A stretch of 64,000 nucleotides of DNA, from NCBI GenBank assembly GCA_026874595.1, contig CM049312.1, positions 53,259,429 through 53,323,428 on the forward strand, given 5' to 3'. Below, piece by piece: positions 34,491 through 47,500 of this stretch (the first letter of the stretch is position 1; every line of letters starts with the position of its first letter). The notes below the pieces were generated by a model, which did not search any database, had not been told where the DNA came from, and was given only the letters and a program-made list of their open reading frames with translations. The stretch is from Sipunculus nudus. Taxonomy: Eukaryota; Annelida; Sipuncula; Golfingiida; Sipunculidae. The position numbers and the translations under genes are program-made.

Positions 34491-35186
34491 TGCAGGTATT
34501 TCATACCAATTAATGTATAACATAATAAATCAGGAATATATCTGAAAAAATATTCACCAAAATATTGCATTCAAATATCAAGAAAACCCAGCTTTTTCAT
34601 TATATTTGTACAACCTCGTTTCAATTTAAGATAAAATTTAGTCCCCACTTATTATTGCCTAAAAGGGGGTAACACGCCCAGTGGGCGTCTCGCCTCAACA
34701 ACCACGTGGGCTTTTTGCCTCAAATCACGTGATTTGACCTGCGCCTTGCTGCCACTTCTGTCATCTTCATTCTGAACAGTTCATTTTAATCATTTTCAAG
34801 GTTTTATGTATCATTAATTTCAAACTTATCGTAAGTAGATGCCATAGGCTTACCACAGACCACATTTAAAAACTCATCTATGTTGTAAGCAATGCACCAC
34901 ATACAGTAGTACCTTTTCGATGACACCAAACGCCGAGCAGCCGCCCTGTTGCTCGCCTCAAGTTCTTAAAACGCCTACCAGATGGCTTGAAACAAAGTGA
35001 ACGCTCGGTGGCGCGAGTTTTATGGCACATAAATAGTAAAAGGGGGGTGGGCATTTTACCCCGGGGGTGCGTCTTGCCCTGCTCTACCCTATATCTGAAA
35101 TTCACCATTAAGCTCCAAAGAACAGTTTTGGAAACTTTAATGCATCTCTCATTTTTTGCACAATTCCTAAAAAGTAACATAAATTT

Positions 35187-35410
35187 ACAATGTGGTAACT
35201 CGTATTTGGATCTTGACGACTGATTCCGCTAGACTCGTTTATACACATTGGCGACTCTTAATTGACCACTAAACGAGGCGCAAATTACTCGTCATGTGAT
35301 AATGTGGCAACCCGTATTTGCATTTTGACGACTGATAACGACTCGTTTTTGCACGTTCGCGACTCGTAATTGTCCACTAGGCGAGTCGCAAATCACTGGT
35401 CAAGTGGTCA
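35187..35410. repeat. ~115-bp tandem duplication upstream of the C11orf54 gene
   Basis: Two diverged copies, 35187-35298 and 35302-35410 approximately, share CGTATTTG, TTGACGACTGAT, GACTCGT, and CGCAAATnACT. They lie 180-400 bp upstream of the start codon. Confidence 0.75.
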
Positions 35411-35453
35411 AAAACTGGCAAATCCAAAATATGGGATCAATGACTTGTTTGGA

Positions 35454-35467
35454 GCGCCCTCTGGTGG
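35454..35467 (-). promoter_or_regulatory. CTCF-like binding motif
   Basis: GCGCCCTCTGGTGG on plus; its complement CCACCAGAGGGCGC fits the bilaterian CTCF core (CCASYAGRKGGCRS) at every position. It is about 130 bp upstream of the C11orf54 start codon. No TATA box was seen, so start sites cannot be placed. Confidence 0.5.
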
Positions 35468-35594
35468 CATTATATCAAATGACTTGATAACCCGACCGAG
35501 TTGATCGTGGTGAACTCTGACCGCCAAACACAGCACAGCTGACAATGTGAACCAGAACACGGAAACTGACAAGCGATGCTAGATGGTCGATGGC

Positions 35595-38500
35595 ATGGCG
35601 GACAAATTTAAACTACAGAAGTATCCACTGCACTGTCCATCACTGGTTGAGGTTGCAACTGGTACAGTATTTATAAATATAGATGCATTTGCAATATATC
35701 ATATTATCAGACTAAGTCAGAATGTAATTAATGTACATGTACACGTCAATCCGAATTAATGTATATATAGTCACTGAGGCGTGAACCGTGTCGGCGTGTG
35801 CATGTTGGTGCAAGTGGTGTTAGTGATCATGAGTGAGACAAAAACATTAGCCGAATGATTGAGGAGATGTTTGACAGAGATATATATATATATAGCCACG
35901 GTGCGTGTGTACATATATGGCCTAAGCTATATCAGTACATGCAGGGGGCGGAGCTCAGCCTCGGGGCCGGAGGGCAGCTGGCAATTAAGCTATCATAGAT
36001 ATGACATGATTCATGAGACCATAATCGGACTACTGGTCAAGAGATGCTGGAATCAAAGTCCCACTGATGTATACGATGGTTGCCTTTTTGTTCGCGAGGG
36101 TTTTAATTTCGCGATATTCGCGAATGGGAAATAATCGCGAAAAATTACACCCTCGGGAATAATTGGCCAATTGAGTGTGTCCTTCTGATTAAGTGTAGCC
36201 AATCCTTGAATGGGAATAGGTTAGAACAGTGAGAAATCTTAATATAATTAAGTTACATCCAAGCAGGTATAGGGAAAACATTCCCTTAAATTTGAACTAA
36301 AGAACCTGTGCTGTGTGTACGGGCCCATCCTTATATGAGGAGAATATCACAAGCTCATGAATTATTCTCAAATTATAATACACACAGCAATGGCTTTACC
36401 AAAGATTTGATATAGGTTCTGGTGAGATCGCGAAAATGTCACCCTCGCGAAACATTAAAAATGGAGGAATTGCGAAATTTCAGCCTCGCGAATATGAAGC
36501 CAACCACAGTATGTTATATGATTAGTGTCCAGTAATACATGTACATGTACTTGTTTTCATTTAACCAGATTACTACAGTCAGGGTTGGGTTTTAGGCTGC
36601 AGAAAAACTGTTTTCGGCAGGGCAGAGCCTAAAAACTGCCTTTAACTGCCTAAAATAGGTTATAACCTGCCTAAAATTGCCTTTAACTGCCTAAAACCTT
36701 ACATACCCTCAACTATGACTTGCCGTTTAATTGTTTTATTGCATAAAAGAAATAAGCTCAACAAATTAAAAGTGAGGAACACTTTATTTAAACTAAATAA
36801 ATTTAACCATGATTAAAAAAAAAGCATCAAATGAATATAACACTACATCAGGTTTACCTTATGAACACAGTTCTTTGACAGTTCTGGCTTGTATCCCCAA
36901 ATCATGGTCTGAGGTCTCCCACCTCCGTTACTGCCAATTTATAAAAGAATGCTCATACTGTAAGCTTATAACCAGATACTTTGATTTACCTTTTGATCAC
37001 AAGGGATTAAATTTTGATATATATGCGAAAGAAGTTTTCCTAAATTTAAAAAGTTGTTCCATTTACACTGATGAATAGCCCTGTATACTGAAGTCTCACT
37101 AATGTATCATGCATGTTTCGTATGCCTGTAGCTTTAAATGGCAAAAAAGCAAACAATTAATGTTTTAAATTATAACAGATCTTTTATGCTAGCCATCAAC
37201 TAAAAATAAGATAATATCTTTCACATTATCTGATATTGAGCAAGGTTGTTTATTCCCTTAGCTAGTTCATCCTTTGTCAAATGTTAAGATTTTGTGCACA
37301 TACTTATTGTCTATATAATGATGGATATGCTCAGGTAACTGTATAATGAAGTGGTGAAAGTTTTACCGTATGAAAAAAGAACTGTAATGAAACACTATAA
37401 TTAGTATAAAACTGAAAAATGTGAAAATATATTGCAGTGAATATGTTGCAAACAAGGGATTTCATAGTCACTTTTGGACCGTGTTCAACCTAAAGACCTG
37501 AGAAACCTACATGTCATGGTCAGGGGCACTGACTGCATCACTCAGTAAAAAGTTTGATGCAAGAACAGTTTTTATGGCAAGGGCTTTGATTTCATCATCC
37601 TAGTTATGTACATGAAAGTTCACAAAAATATCTTCAAGGACACAGCAGTGGGACTTATGACCATTGGGTCTTATGTTTTGACCTCATCACCCTGATAAAT
37701 AGTAATTAATTGGTCTAATTAAGCATAGCCTCCCCCTCTGATACCCTGCCTTACAAGATGCATACTGGAGGCTCTGTTACATCATTCCTGGTAGCAGCGC
37801 ACTCATCAGCAAACCATAAGGGTCCTGATAATGACATTACCTTGGCCAATGAAACCATGTGCCACACAAACATGGTTTCAAGCTCAAGAAACCTATACAG
37901 GCTCTTTGAAAACTGCATGTTACCAGCCAACAGGAAATCATTCATTCCTAATACCTGAAACCTTCCAGAAGCCAAGCAAGGCCTTGTGACTGCATCACCC
38001 TAGCCAGTTTGTTGGTTTTATAGATCTTTAAGTCAAAATTTAAACAAATATAGGTTTAGGCACTTTGGTGCCCAAAACCTGCCTAAAACCTGTTTTAGGC
38101 GGGGCAGTTTTAACCAGGTTATAACCTATGGTTAAAACCCTCCTGCCTAAAACTTGCCAACCCTGACTACAGTGAATAATAATATAGATTTACCATTAAG
38201 AGAGATATAAAAGAGCCTGCTCCCTTTCAGTCTGCTCCTGTCAAGGCTGGTATAATCATTATCTGAATGATTTATTACATAATTTCCTGCAGTTCATAAT
38301 TCATTATTTTTTGTGAACTATGAACAAATGTATATATATTTATGTGTTTGTGGGTCAAGATTTTTCTAAGGGGTTCAAACTGACCTTTTCCTGACCTGAG
38401 GACCACGAAAGGGTTATCTCATTTGTTTCCCTGGGTTGCCCCCCCCCCTCTCCAGACCCCAAATCATGGATCCACCCCTGAATACTTGTTGCTAAATATA

Positions 38501-41500
38501 TAACTTTTGTTACGAAGACCAGTTTTTAGGGGGAAAATCCTGGGCCGATCCTGGAGTCGAACCCAGGTGGGTGGCGCACAAGTCCGGCGAACCAACTGCT
38601 TCGCTAGCAAAGCAAGCTTCACTAGCGAGACAGTTTTGTCCGCTTTTATGTCACCCCGTAACACACCCCCTCCTAAGAGCGTTCTGCTATCAGAACAAGA
38701 CTAATTATCCCAGGAGTCACACTTTGGTGAGCTTATGGGCCACAAAGTTAACCATCATGTTAGACGAGCCCCCGTTTTGTTACAAAGATCAATTTTTTGA
38801 GGGGAAAAATCCTGAGCCTATCCAGGAGTCGAACCCAGGTCAGTGGAGCACAAGTCCGGCGAACAAACCGCTTCGCTAGCAAAGGAAGCTTCACTAGCGA
38901 GACAGTTCAGTCCGCTTTTATGTCATCCCATAACACTTTCTGCTCCACATCAGATATTATATAAACTTAGTTGTCAAATGGAAAGTGTGAAAGTAAAACA
39001 TCGCGTTGAAATGTTTGAACAAGTTTCATGTGCCTTAAAATAAAAGTGCAGTTTTAAATCTGAGCCCTATTAAAAATCTTTAATGTCAGTCAAATATAAA
39101 GTAAAATTTGTGTATTTGAAGTCCAAGACCAGTCACTATTGACAGATCTATAGTTAAATGTCAGAAAAGCATCCACACATATGGGCTTACACTCTTTACA
39201 CAGCGCTTTACACATATGCCAACTACCTATATCGTAAGCTCTGTTTGTTATGACCTTGTATCCTGAATCTCTACACCTGAGGGGAGCACTGTATTTTGTT
39301 CCAATCAGATGAGACCCTGTGCTGGAAGACAAAACGGTTTACCAGCCAAGCGAGGAATACACAAATCCAATGTTGTTCATTTCTTTTTGAGTGACAGCTC
39401 ATTGCCCTGGCAACCATTTAAACAGGCCACAGGCTCAGAGAGAATTGCCCCACACATGGTTTCTGGGCGGAGCCTGATGCCTGTCGAGTGTTTGTTGACT
39501 TGCGTTTGGTTGGCTGCTAGTCACATCAGCAGTTTTTTCAGCAGACAGGCCCATGTGCACCACCTGGTGATTTAGTGCATCATAAATGGTCAAAGCAAGC
39601 AGCGGGAAAATCAGTAGCTTCTTTTGAAGCACAAGATTTCCGCCAATTCAGGAAGATTTCTGTAATTCGGGGTTTGAAAAAGGAGAATGAATTGTCATTT
39701 TCATAATGTTACATGTCCTGTCATAGCATCATATTGACCCTCTGGCAAATTACTGGTGCCAGAGTGTCTTTACATCTAAGTCTGAGGATCGCATTATAAG
39801 TCCTTATGAAGATGCAAATATTTTCGTCTTTTCTGACAACGCTTCATGGCCTACAGGTACACTGTCAATTAACATAAACCAGACCAATCATTAGCATTTT
39901 TGTGTACTTTCTAATAATACTAAACATGAGCGAGAAAAGTTCGGTTTTAATCAAGCACATTAATAAATCCCTCGGCATGTTTGTTGAATTTATGACCACA
40001 TGAACACAAGCATGGCTCGCACGGGTTACAGGATGAGGAAGCTTGCAGGCAATATAGGAAATGACCTGTGTCCATGGAGACAGTGTTTCAGTTTGGGTTG
40101 TGAGCTCACATGTATACAGTTGTGTATAATTTATAATTCTCAGCATAATATTGAGATTATGGACCGTTTACCACAATATGAATCCAACCTGATGCAAGAC
40201 CACTATGATACATTCCTTAATATTACTTGTATCATGACTCAAGTAGGCTTACCAGCCCGATTATCCAATTGCCTACTGAGTCGGGTTGTCACGGCTACAT
40301 TAACACTGGAGAGTAACATAAAAAGGGGGTGTGGACCAGTATATCATGGTTTCAGTGGGTTTAAGGAGGTATGTAAGTGAGGTATAGCAAGTGTAAAGTT
40401 ACAAGTATTTTCTTCATTCTCAATCATCATCCAACTTGGAACAAGTTGCTGAAAAATAGTTTTCTAAACATGAATAAGAATTTTTTAAAGGCATAACATG
40501 GTATAAACTATGGTTCTTGAATTTATTATACAACTGGAAAGGTTGAGTAATTTATGGTGTCTGATTGAACAAATATTATTAGTTATTGTGCAGATAGCAG
40601 ACAGAGTTTACAGTAAAGTCTACTGTGAATTTTAGTGTTGGAGACTGGTTTGAAGCAGAACTTCAGTGATGTCTCTGTAACAGTGGTAGAATGCCCAGAC
40701 TTATCTCAGGAACCATTTATGTTGGCTGCACCAGGTAAGATTTTACTTGTCGCAGGAAATTTTTTATTGCATTTTTTTTAAAAGAAAGGATGGTTTACAC
40801 AGTTCTCAGTAACACCAGTGACAACTAATATTATCATCCTGATTTCTTTCTCTGGATGGAGCCAGTGAAGATGTGCAGAACTAATAGTTCAACATAAGCA
40901 TAATAAGCCAGATACTTTAAACAGGTTTTCAGACTACACAGATGCCATATCAAAATTATATATACAGGCACAGATGCCATATCAAAATTATATATACAGG
41001 TACATGTAATATAAAAACTACTGTTAAAGTGATTGACCAAAAACTGTGACACATATGAAGTTCCACACGAGGAAGTATTATTTGGTAATTATATAACTAG
41101 AGTATGCAGATACAGTCGAGCCCACTTTGTGTCATATGGGTTAATAGAAAATCCTGCTTATTGTCACATAAATCTGAAATCCCAAACCATTTCCTGTATT
41201 ACCAATTTAAATCTGACCGTTTAATATCATGAATTTTTTAAATATTGTCATAATCCCGTTTATTGTCATGCTTGGAAACCTTTACAGTGATACCAGTTCG
41301 CAGTTAATATCACATTAAACGCCGACAAGGCGATCAAAGAGGCCAAGAGCCTGTAATCAGTCAGACGTGTCAAACGATCATATCTACCACCTGTGTGCGG
41401 CAGTAATGTGCAATGATGCATGCGGTCACTCCTCGTCACTTAGTTACTTAACATCTTAAGATACCACAGTAATCCAGATCATTGCTTTTCTTTGTACACT

Positions 41501-44500
41501 AACAAGGACGGTGTTTATGATCACATATCATACATAATTAACTCCTGGCCTTTGAAAGGCCGCGGTTTCGTCGAGATGATATAAAGCACACGATCTAAAC
41601 GTTGCTTAAGACTGGAAATCCCCTTTAAGGGTCAACAAAAAAGCTGGAGGATTTGTGAGCACTGGAGGAGATACCCGGTCAAAAACCTCAATCGCAGAAA
41701 AACTTCAAAAAGTTGACATTGGCATGATGATGTCTGCTCCCTGAACAGTCCTATCATAAAGATGATCATGGAAGTTTGAGTCATTAATAAGATATCCGGA
41801 AAATAAGGCGCAATAGTCGGGCAAAGAATTATTTAGTAAAAAAGTTTGTTACAAATAACGTCGTTATAACTGTGCCACATATTTCCAGAAATTTTACCTC
41901 ATGACCCAGACGCTACGTGTCTTTCTGTTTGCAAGTAAGATTTTTGTCAGTTTTTGCGGCATGCGGCATAAAAATTACAGAAAATAATTTCTCAGGTGTG
42001 CATGAACATAATTTGATATGCCGTTGTGCAATAAAAATATTCATAATATTCCTGTTTCCCATTTATTGACAATTTATTTAATATCATACGAGACATAGCG
42101 CTTCTTCTAGGACTCAAAAGTTCATCAATGTTGAAGCACGGATAATGTCACATCCCGATTATTAATTTATGCATGCACCACCAATATGACAATAAGCGGG
42201 CTTCACTGTATTTTGATCTAATTACAAGAGGTGTATTTGACTGCGGCATGTTTAACATTAAGGTTTAACTGTGTATTAAGATTATCTAAGGAAATATCAA
42301 ATGGAGTTAAAGAAAACACCCTTTTTCATAAGATAATACAAGTACTTAGATTAATTTAAAAAGTTAAGCAGTGCATGAAAAGTGTTACATGATTGTGAAT
42401 GAAGTCAAATGCTTTCTGCTGGTCTGGAATATTTTATTGACATCTGACTGATATAACATTCATCTTGGTACAAGCTGTTTTGGACTGAGCACAAGCATAT
42501 TAAATTAGTCCCTCTTTCTGTGTATGTTTCCCTGCTGATATGTTATTTAGTTAATTGTTACTCGAGGTTTATTTAGGTTATTTACTTAAGCATGTAGGAC
42601 ATGACAAGGTGAAACTGTATATCAAGATAACATAAGCCCCATTTACACATGTTTTTCTGGGGCGCTTTACATCGTTCAGCATGTGCCAAGTCCCCCAAAC
42701 GCGCCAGATTTCGAGGATTTTTGGTCTGGAGCACGCTACATGTTGACCGTCAGTTCCACATTAAGCGTGCGCCGGACGGCATATGGCGCGGTCTACATTT
42801 GTGCTTTGATCGTGTGTAAACAGAAGTGGTGCATGCTATTAAGTATTTGCATATCTATAAATCCAGTAAGACCCGGCTGTCATTTGACTGTGATTTACTC
42901 ATGCGCGCATGGGGAAATCCAATATAGACCGCGCTAGATTGCAGTATTTATCTGTGTGTAAACGCAATGCAGATTCTAGGCCAGGCCAAGTGCAATGCGG
43001 TCTAACTTGACAGGGTATCACGCTCTACGTGGTCACTTGGTTCGGCACAGTGTGAACGCAAGTTGAAATGTAGCCTGCTCCACATTTTTCTGGACCAATC
43101 TAGTGCAGGCCCACATTTTCCTTGTTTAAATGGGGCTATTATGAAATATTAAATTAAATGGAATTACAGATGTCAGATAAGATCCTGTTTGATAAGGTCA
43201 GACCTGGTTAATTTTACAGATTATATAATGTATTGAAAGTACAATGTATTATGATGTGAATTGAATGCTTTCTGCTAATCTTTGTTAATTATTGCTCAAG
43301 GTCTATGTGGGTCACCACGTGTGGCTGATGTCGGTGGTGTTCCTAATCTCATCCCACTCGTCAGAAAGGAGAAGGTGTGTAAAATTCATCTATAATTATA
43401 TCTAACATATTTTGACACAGTTAATAAAAAAAATTACTGCCTGCTGTGTGAATTATGACCCCTGCTCAACTAGAAATATGCACTTTCAAGAATGCAGGCC
43501 TGAGCTATGTGGGCTGTCCTAATTTCGGGTATTCCACAACCCATGTTTTCCTTCACTTATTGAGCCCATATTTCAAAGTTCATTGGTGCATGAGTTCCCT
43601 AACAAGTAATTACATTCACTTATTTAGCCCATATACCCATGTTCAATCATATATATGTGACTGCACATTTGAGAATATTCCTGGATCTAAATCGTGTGGA
43701 AAAACCACACGGATATATGATCAATTCTTTATTGGGGCATTAATGAGGTGCCCTGACAAATTCTTGGGATTCCATTTAAAATTGAGTTATGTTATGGGCA
43801 AACACACACACACACATACAAACAGGAATTAATGCATACTCTCCTGGCAGAGGCAATTACCAAAAATTAATTTCTGGTATGAAGCCAGTGTGCTTATTGG
43901 AGTACAACAATTGCATATTTGATGATTGTGGTGACTTGGATTATTCATCAAGGTTTGGAAGGCTGTAGTTAACTGGGGATTTTTAACTTAGAATGTAATG
44001 TTCATCTGTACATTAACCCGTACTATCTCAAACAGCGGCAGGGGCTTGCATCACCTAATTTAATTTAAAAAATTAGTCATTTAAAAAAACATTTTTTTTT
44101 CTTATTTTTTAGCTAACTGCATTTTCATAGATTTTATAGGGAAAAATCTAAAAAGCCTTTAAAAGTCTTCTTCTCCTAAACTTTCCAGCCAAATTGTCCA
44201 ATATTTACCAGAAATGATTCCTTGAACAATCTCTCTCAATTTTGTTTGTAATGATCAAGTTCAGTGAATTTTGGCCAAATTACAGGAACTTGAACTTTGT
44301 CATCTTTTCAAAAAGTCATCCTAAAATTACAATCTCAGAAACAGCTGGAGCTATCATCACCAAATTTTATGCTAATGTTGGTCACATGAGTCATATTTGA
44401 AATTGAGGTATTGGTGTCACCACCTGCATTGGCCTTTTTTTGTACAGGGGTCATCATTGCCTGTATCATACTGAGGGCTACAAAGAACATCTTCTCTGAA

Positions 44501-47500
44501 ACCATATGGCCAAATCATTAAATATCACACAGAAATGATCCTAGGGTAGTGTTCAAATGGTCTCTGTTTAGTGACTTTTGGCTGAGTTATGGGAAGCTGA
44601 ATTTATTCATATGACATAACAACCCATTTTAGCTCAGCGGCTACAAAAGTCTTCTTCTCAAAAACCACCTGGCCAAATTCTTAAATCTCACACATTAATT
44701 ATCCTCAGATGTTGATAATTCAAGTTTGTTCAAATGGTTTTGGTTCAGTACTTTTTGGCTGATTTACGGGAAGCTGAACTTAGCCAGTTTGCTGTATCTT
44801 CGTATTTGAAAATTTTATAAACCTGCATACGTTTTTCGACTGATGCCACTGAAGCCAATTGGTTTAATATTTTACAAGAATAATCCCCACAATAATTCTT
44901 ATAAGAATGTCTTTAATGGTTCCACATGAAATGATTTTTGGCTGAATTATGGAGATTGAATTGAGTCATTTTACCATATATGTTAGCTGTGTAAAGCAGT
45001 TATATCTAGCCTGGCGCCAGTTTATCAGCATCAAATGTGAATGCAGGGAAGTCTTGGGCAGTCTCCATTGAAACCTGAAATTAGGACATGGTGACCTATA
45101 TTACTTGCCAGAAACATTTTAATCACCTAGACAGTCAGACATGGTACAACACTTTACTGTTGGACCTAATTCTTCTGTCTTGACATCCAGGGATGTTCTT
45201 CAAAAATTTGCATGGTCATTTTTAGGTCAGCTGACTGAATACAAAAAGGCTTGATTCATGGGAATGGCTGGACATATCATCATGAAACTTTACTTCTTGT
45301 TGATTTTGAAGAACTTTAATTGCTACAGTTGAATAGGGATACTACCTACAACATTTGGCATTATGGTGATAAAATTCCTTTAGTGAATGTCTTTCTAGTC
45401 ACCTGAGCTTCATGACCCATGGGTCACTTGTTCTAAACATTTTTGATAAAAGATCTTACGAATATGTCAGCAATAAAAATGTCTTTTAGTATGTGTGAAC
45501 AGATATGGCAACAGGCCAAGATTGTTTCTGTATCTATAAATAGCTTGGCAGATTGCCAACTGTTTCAGATTTGGAAACAGACAAAGATTCAGTCTGCATC
45601 TATTTATAGCTTTTGCAGACTGCCAGCTATATCAGATTAGGCAAAAAACAGCAACAGGTCAAGAGTTTAGTCAATGTAGCCAGACACAGGTCAAGAGTTC
45701 ACTCAGTGTAGTAACAACACCTGCATATTAGTTTTGATTCACCTTTGGGCAACTGCCTGTCTCAATTGAGCTTGGTCATCAGAGTGTGCCTGACTGAGAA
45801 GCTTGATGTATAAGCCTGTAATTGTGCATGTCTATACATCTCTGATAGCTTCATCTACACATGACTGGTGGTGCCATCTACAAGAATTTTTTCACAGTGC
45901 ATGTCCCTACAAATTTTGCAGGAGTGATTTGACATACTAGCTTGAAATTGTACATGTCCAAAGATCTCTAATAGTTTGTAAACAAGACTTGTGGCACCAC
46001 CTATAATAGTTTTTGGGTTTCATACATCTGTGCACATAGCACAACAGTTGTTTTAAGTATCTGCCTAAATTTTGCATGTCCATTCATCTTCAGAGACTTT
46101 CTCATGCACTCACAATCATTTTTGTGTTATGTGCGTCCATGCCAGTATTTCAGGAGTGACAGTTATACAATTGGCGGATGTACTAGGGTTCAAAATGTTA
46201 AGTACTTGCATCAAATTGTACATTGTACATGTCACATATGCACTTGAAAAGTAAGCAAGTACTTTTCATATAATGAACAAGCATGTTATCATACATTATC
46301 CCTGATGTGTATCCTATTTTACAGGTTTGCATTTGGCCTGCAGGCCTTGTTAAATATTCAGTAATTAGGGCCCCGCTTGACAAGCGGTGCCCTACAGTAT
46401 ATAGTAATCACGTGTCCTTCTGTCCATCTGTCCTTCCGTCAGTGACACTTTCTTTCGCACGCGATAACTCAACAACAACATACTGCAACTTTCTCAAATT
46501 CACATGGATGATTGGTACCTATGTTGGCTCTAGACCTATTGAATTACAGACCTGTCAGAATTCAAATATGGCAGCCACAGCCCTATCCCTGATTTTCTTT
46601 CACACGCGATAACTCAACAACAACATACTGCAGCTTTTCCAAATTCACAGGGATGATTGGTACCTATGAGGACTCCAGACCTATTGAATAACAGACCTGT
46701 CTGATTTACAATATGGCCTCCACAACCTGATTGCTGATTTTCTTTCGTGCAAGATAACTCAACAACAACCTACTGCAGCTTTCCGGTATTCACAGGGATG
46801 ATTGGCACCTATGAGGGCTCCAAACCTGTTGAATTACAGACCTGTCGGAATTCAAATATGGCCGCCACAGCCCAATTGCTGATTTTCATTCATGTGGGAT
46901 AACTCAACAACTTCTGCAGCTTTCCCAAATTCACAGGGATGGTTGGTACCTGTAAGGGCTCCAGACCTTTTGAATTACAGACCTGTTGGAATTTAAATAT
47001 GGCTGCCACTGTCTAATTGCTGATTATCTTTCATGCGTGATAACTAAACAACAACATACATCAGCTTTTCCAAATTTACAGGGGTCATTGGTCCTTATGA
47101 GGGTTCCAGACCTATTGAATTACAGACTTGCTCAAAATCAAATATCACTTACAGACTACATTCGGTGATTTTCTATTGCACAAATTATTTCAGACATATC
47201 TTATTTAATCCAGTATGATTTTTTCCCTCATGCATATTGATAAAAACCTGTTTCTGTTTGTGATATTTTTCAAATTTAACTTAATTTTTTTACCCATATT
47301 TAAACGAGTCCAGCACTTGCAGAAACGCGGGGCCCTCTGAGGACCATTGTCTGATCACATCTAGTTTTTAGCTCAGCTGACTTTCAGTCATGCTGAGCTA
47401 TAGCGATCACTCTTTGTCCGTCGTCCATCTGTCTGTCCATCTACCTGGCACAAATCGTAACCGCTGGACTTAGAATCTTGTAACTTGATATTCTGAGAGG

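Larger units (their letters stand above)
32474..35094. repeat. Inverted pair of GGCAGGGCAAGACGC-type ends
   Basis: GGTATGGCAGGGCAAGACGC near 32471 and, complemented, GGTAGAGCAGGGCAAGACGC near 35090. Related GTAACACGCCCAGTGGGCG sequence occurs near 34668. These may be termini of one 2.6-kb element or scattered copies of a small MITE. No target duplication was found. Confidence 0.3.

Noticed and set aside
38540-38900. Two apparent tRNA genes (B-box GGTTCGACTCC on the minus strand)
   Set aside because: No acceptor stem or proper anticodon arm, and both copies sit in repeated units with LTR-like ends; they are repeat-derived.
40000-40380. 126-codon open frame in intron 1
   Set aside because: No domain or family resemblance, and the flanking exons of C11orf54 splice across it in phase.
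42635-43136. GC-richer patch as a possible exon or CpG island of C11orf54
   Set aside because: Bounded by inverted repeats and in the middle of an intron whose neighbouring exons join correctly; better explained as a MITE.
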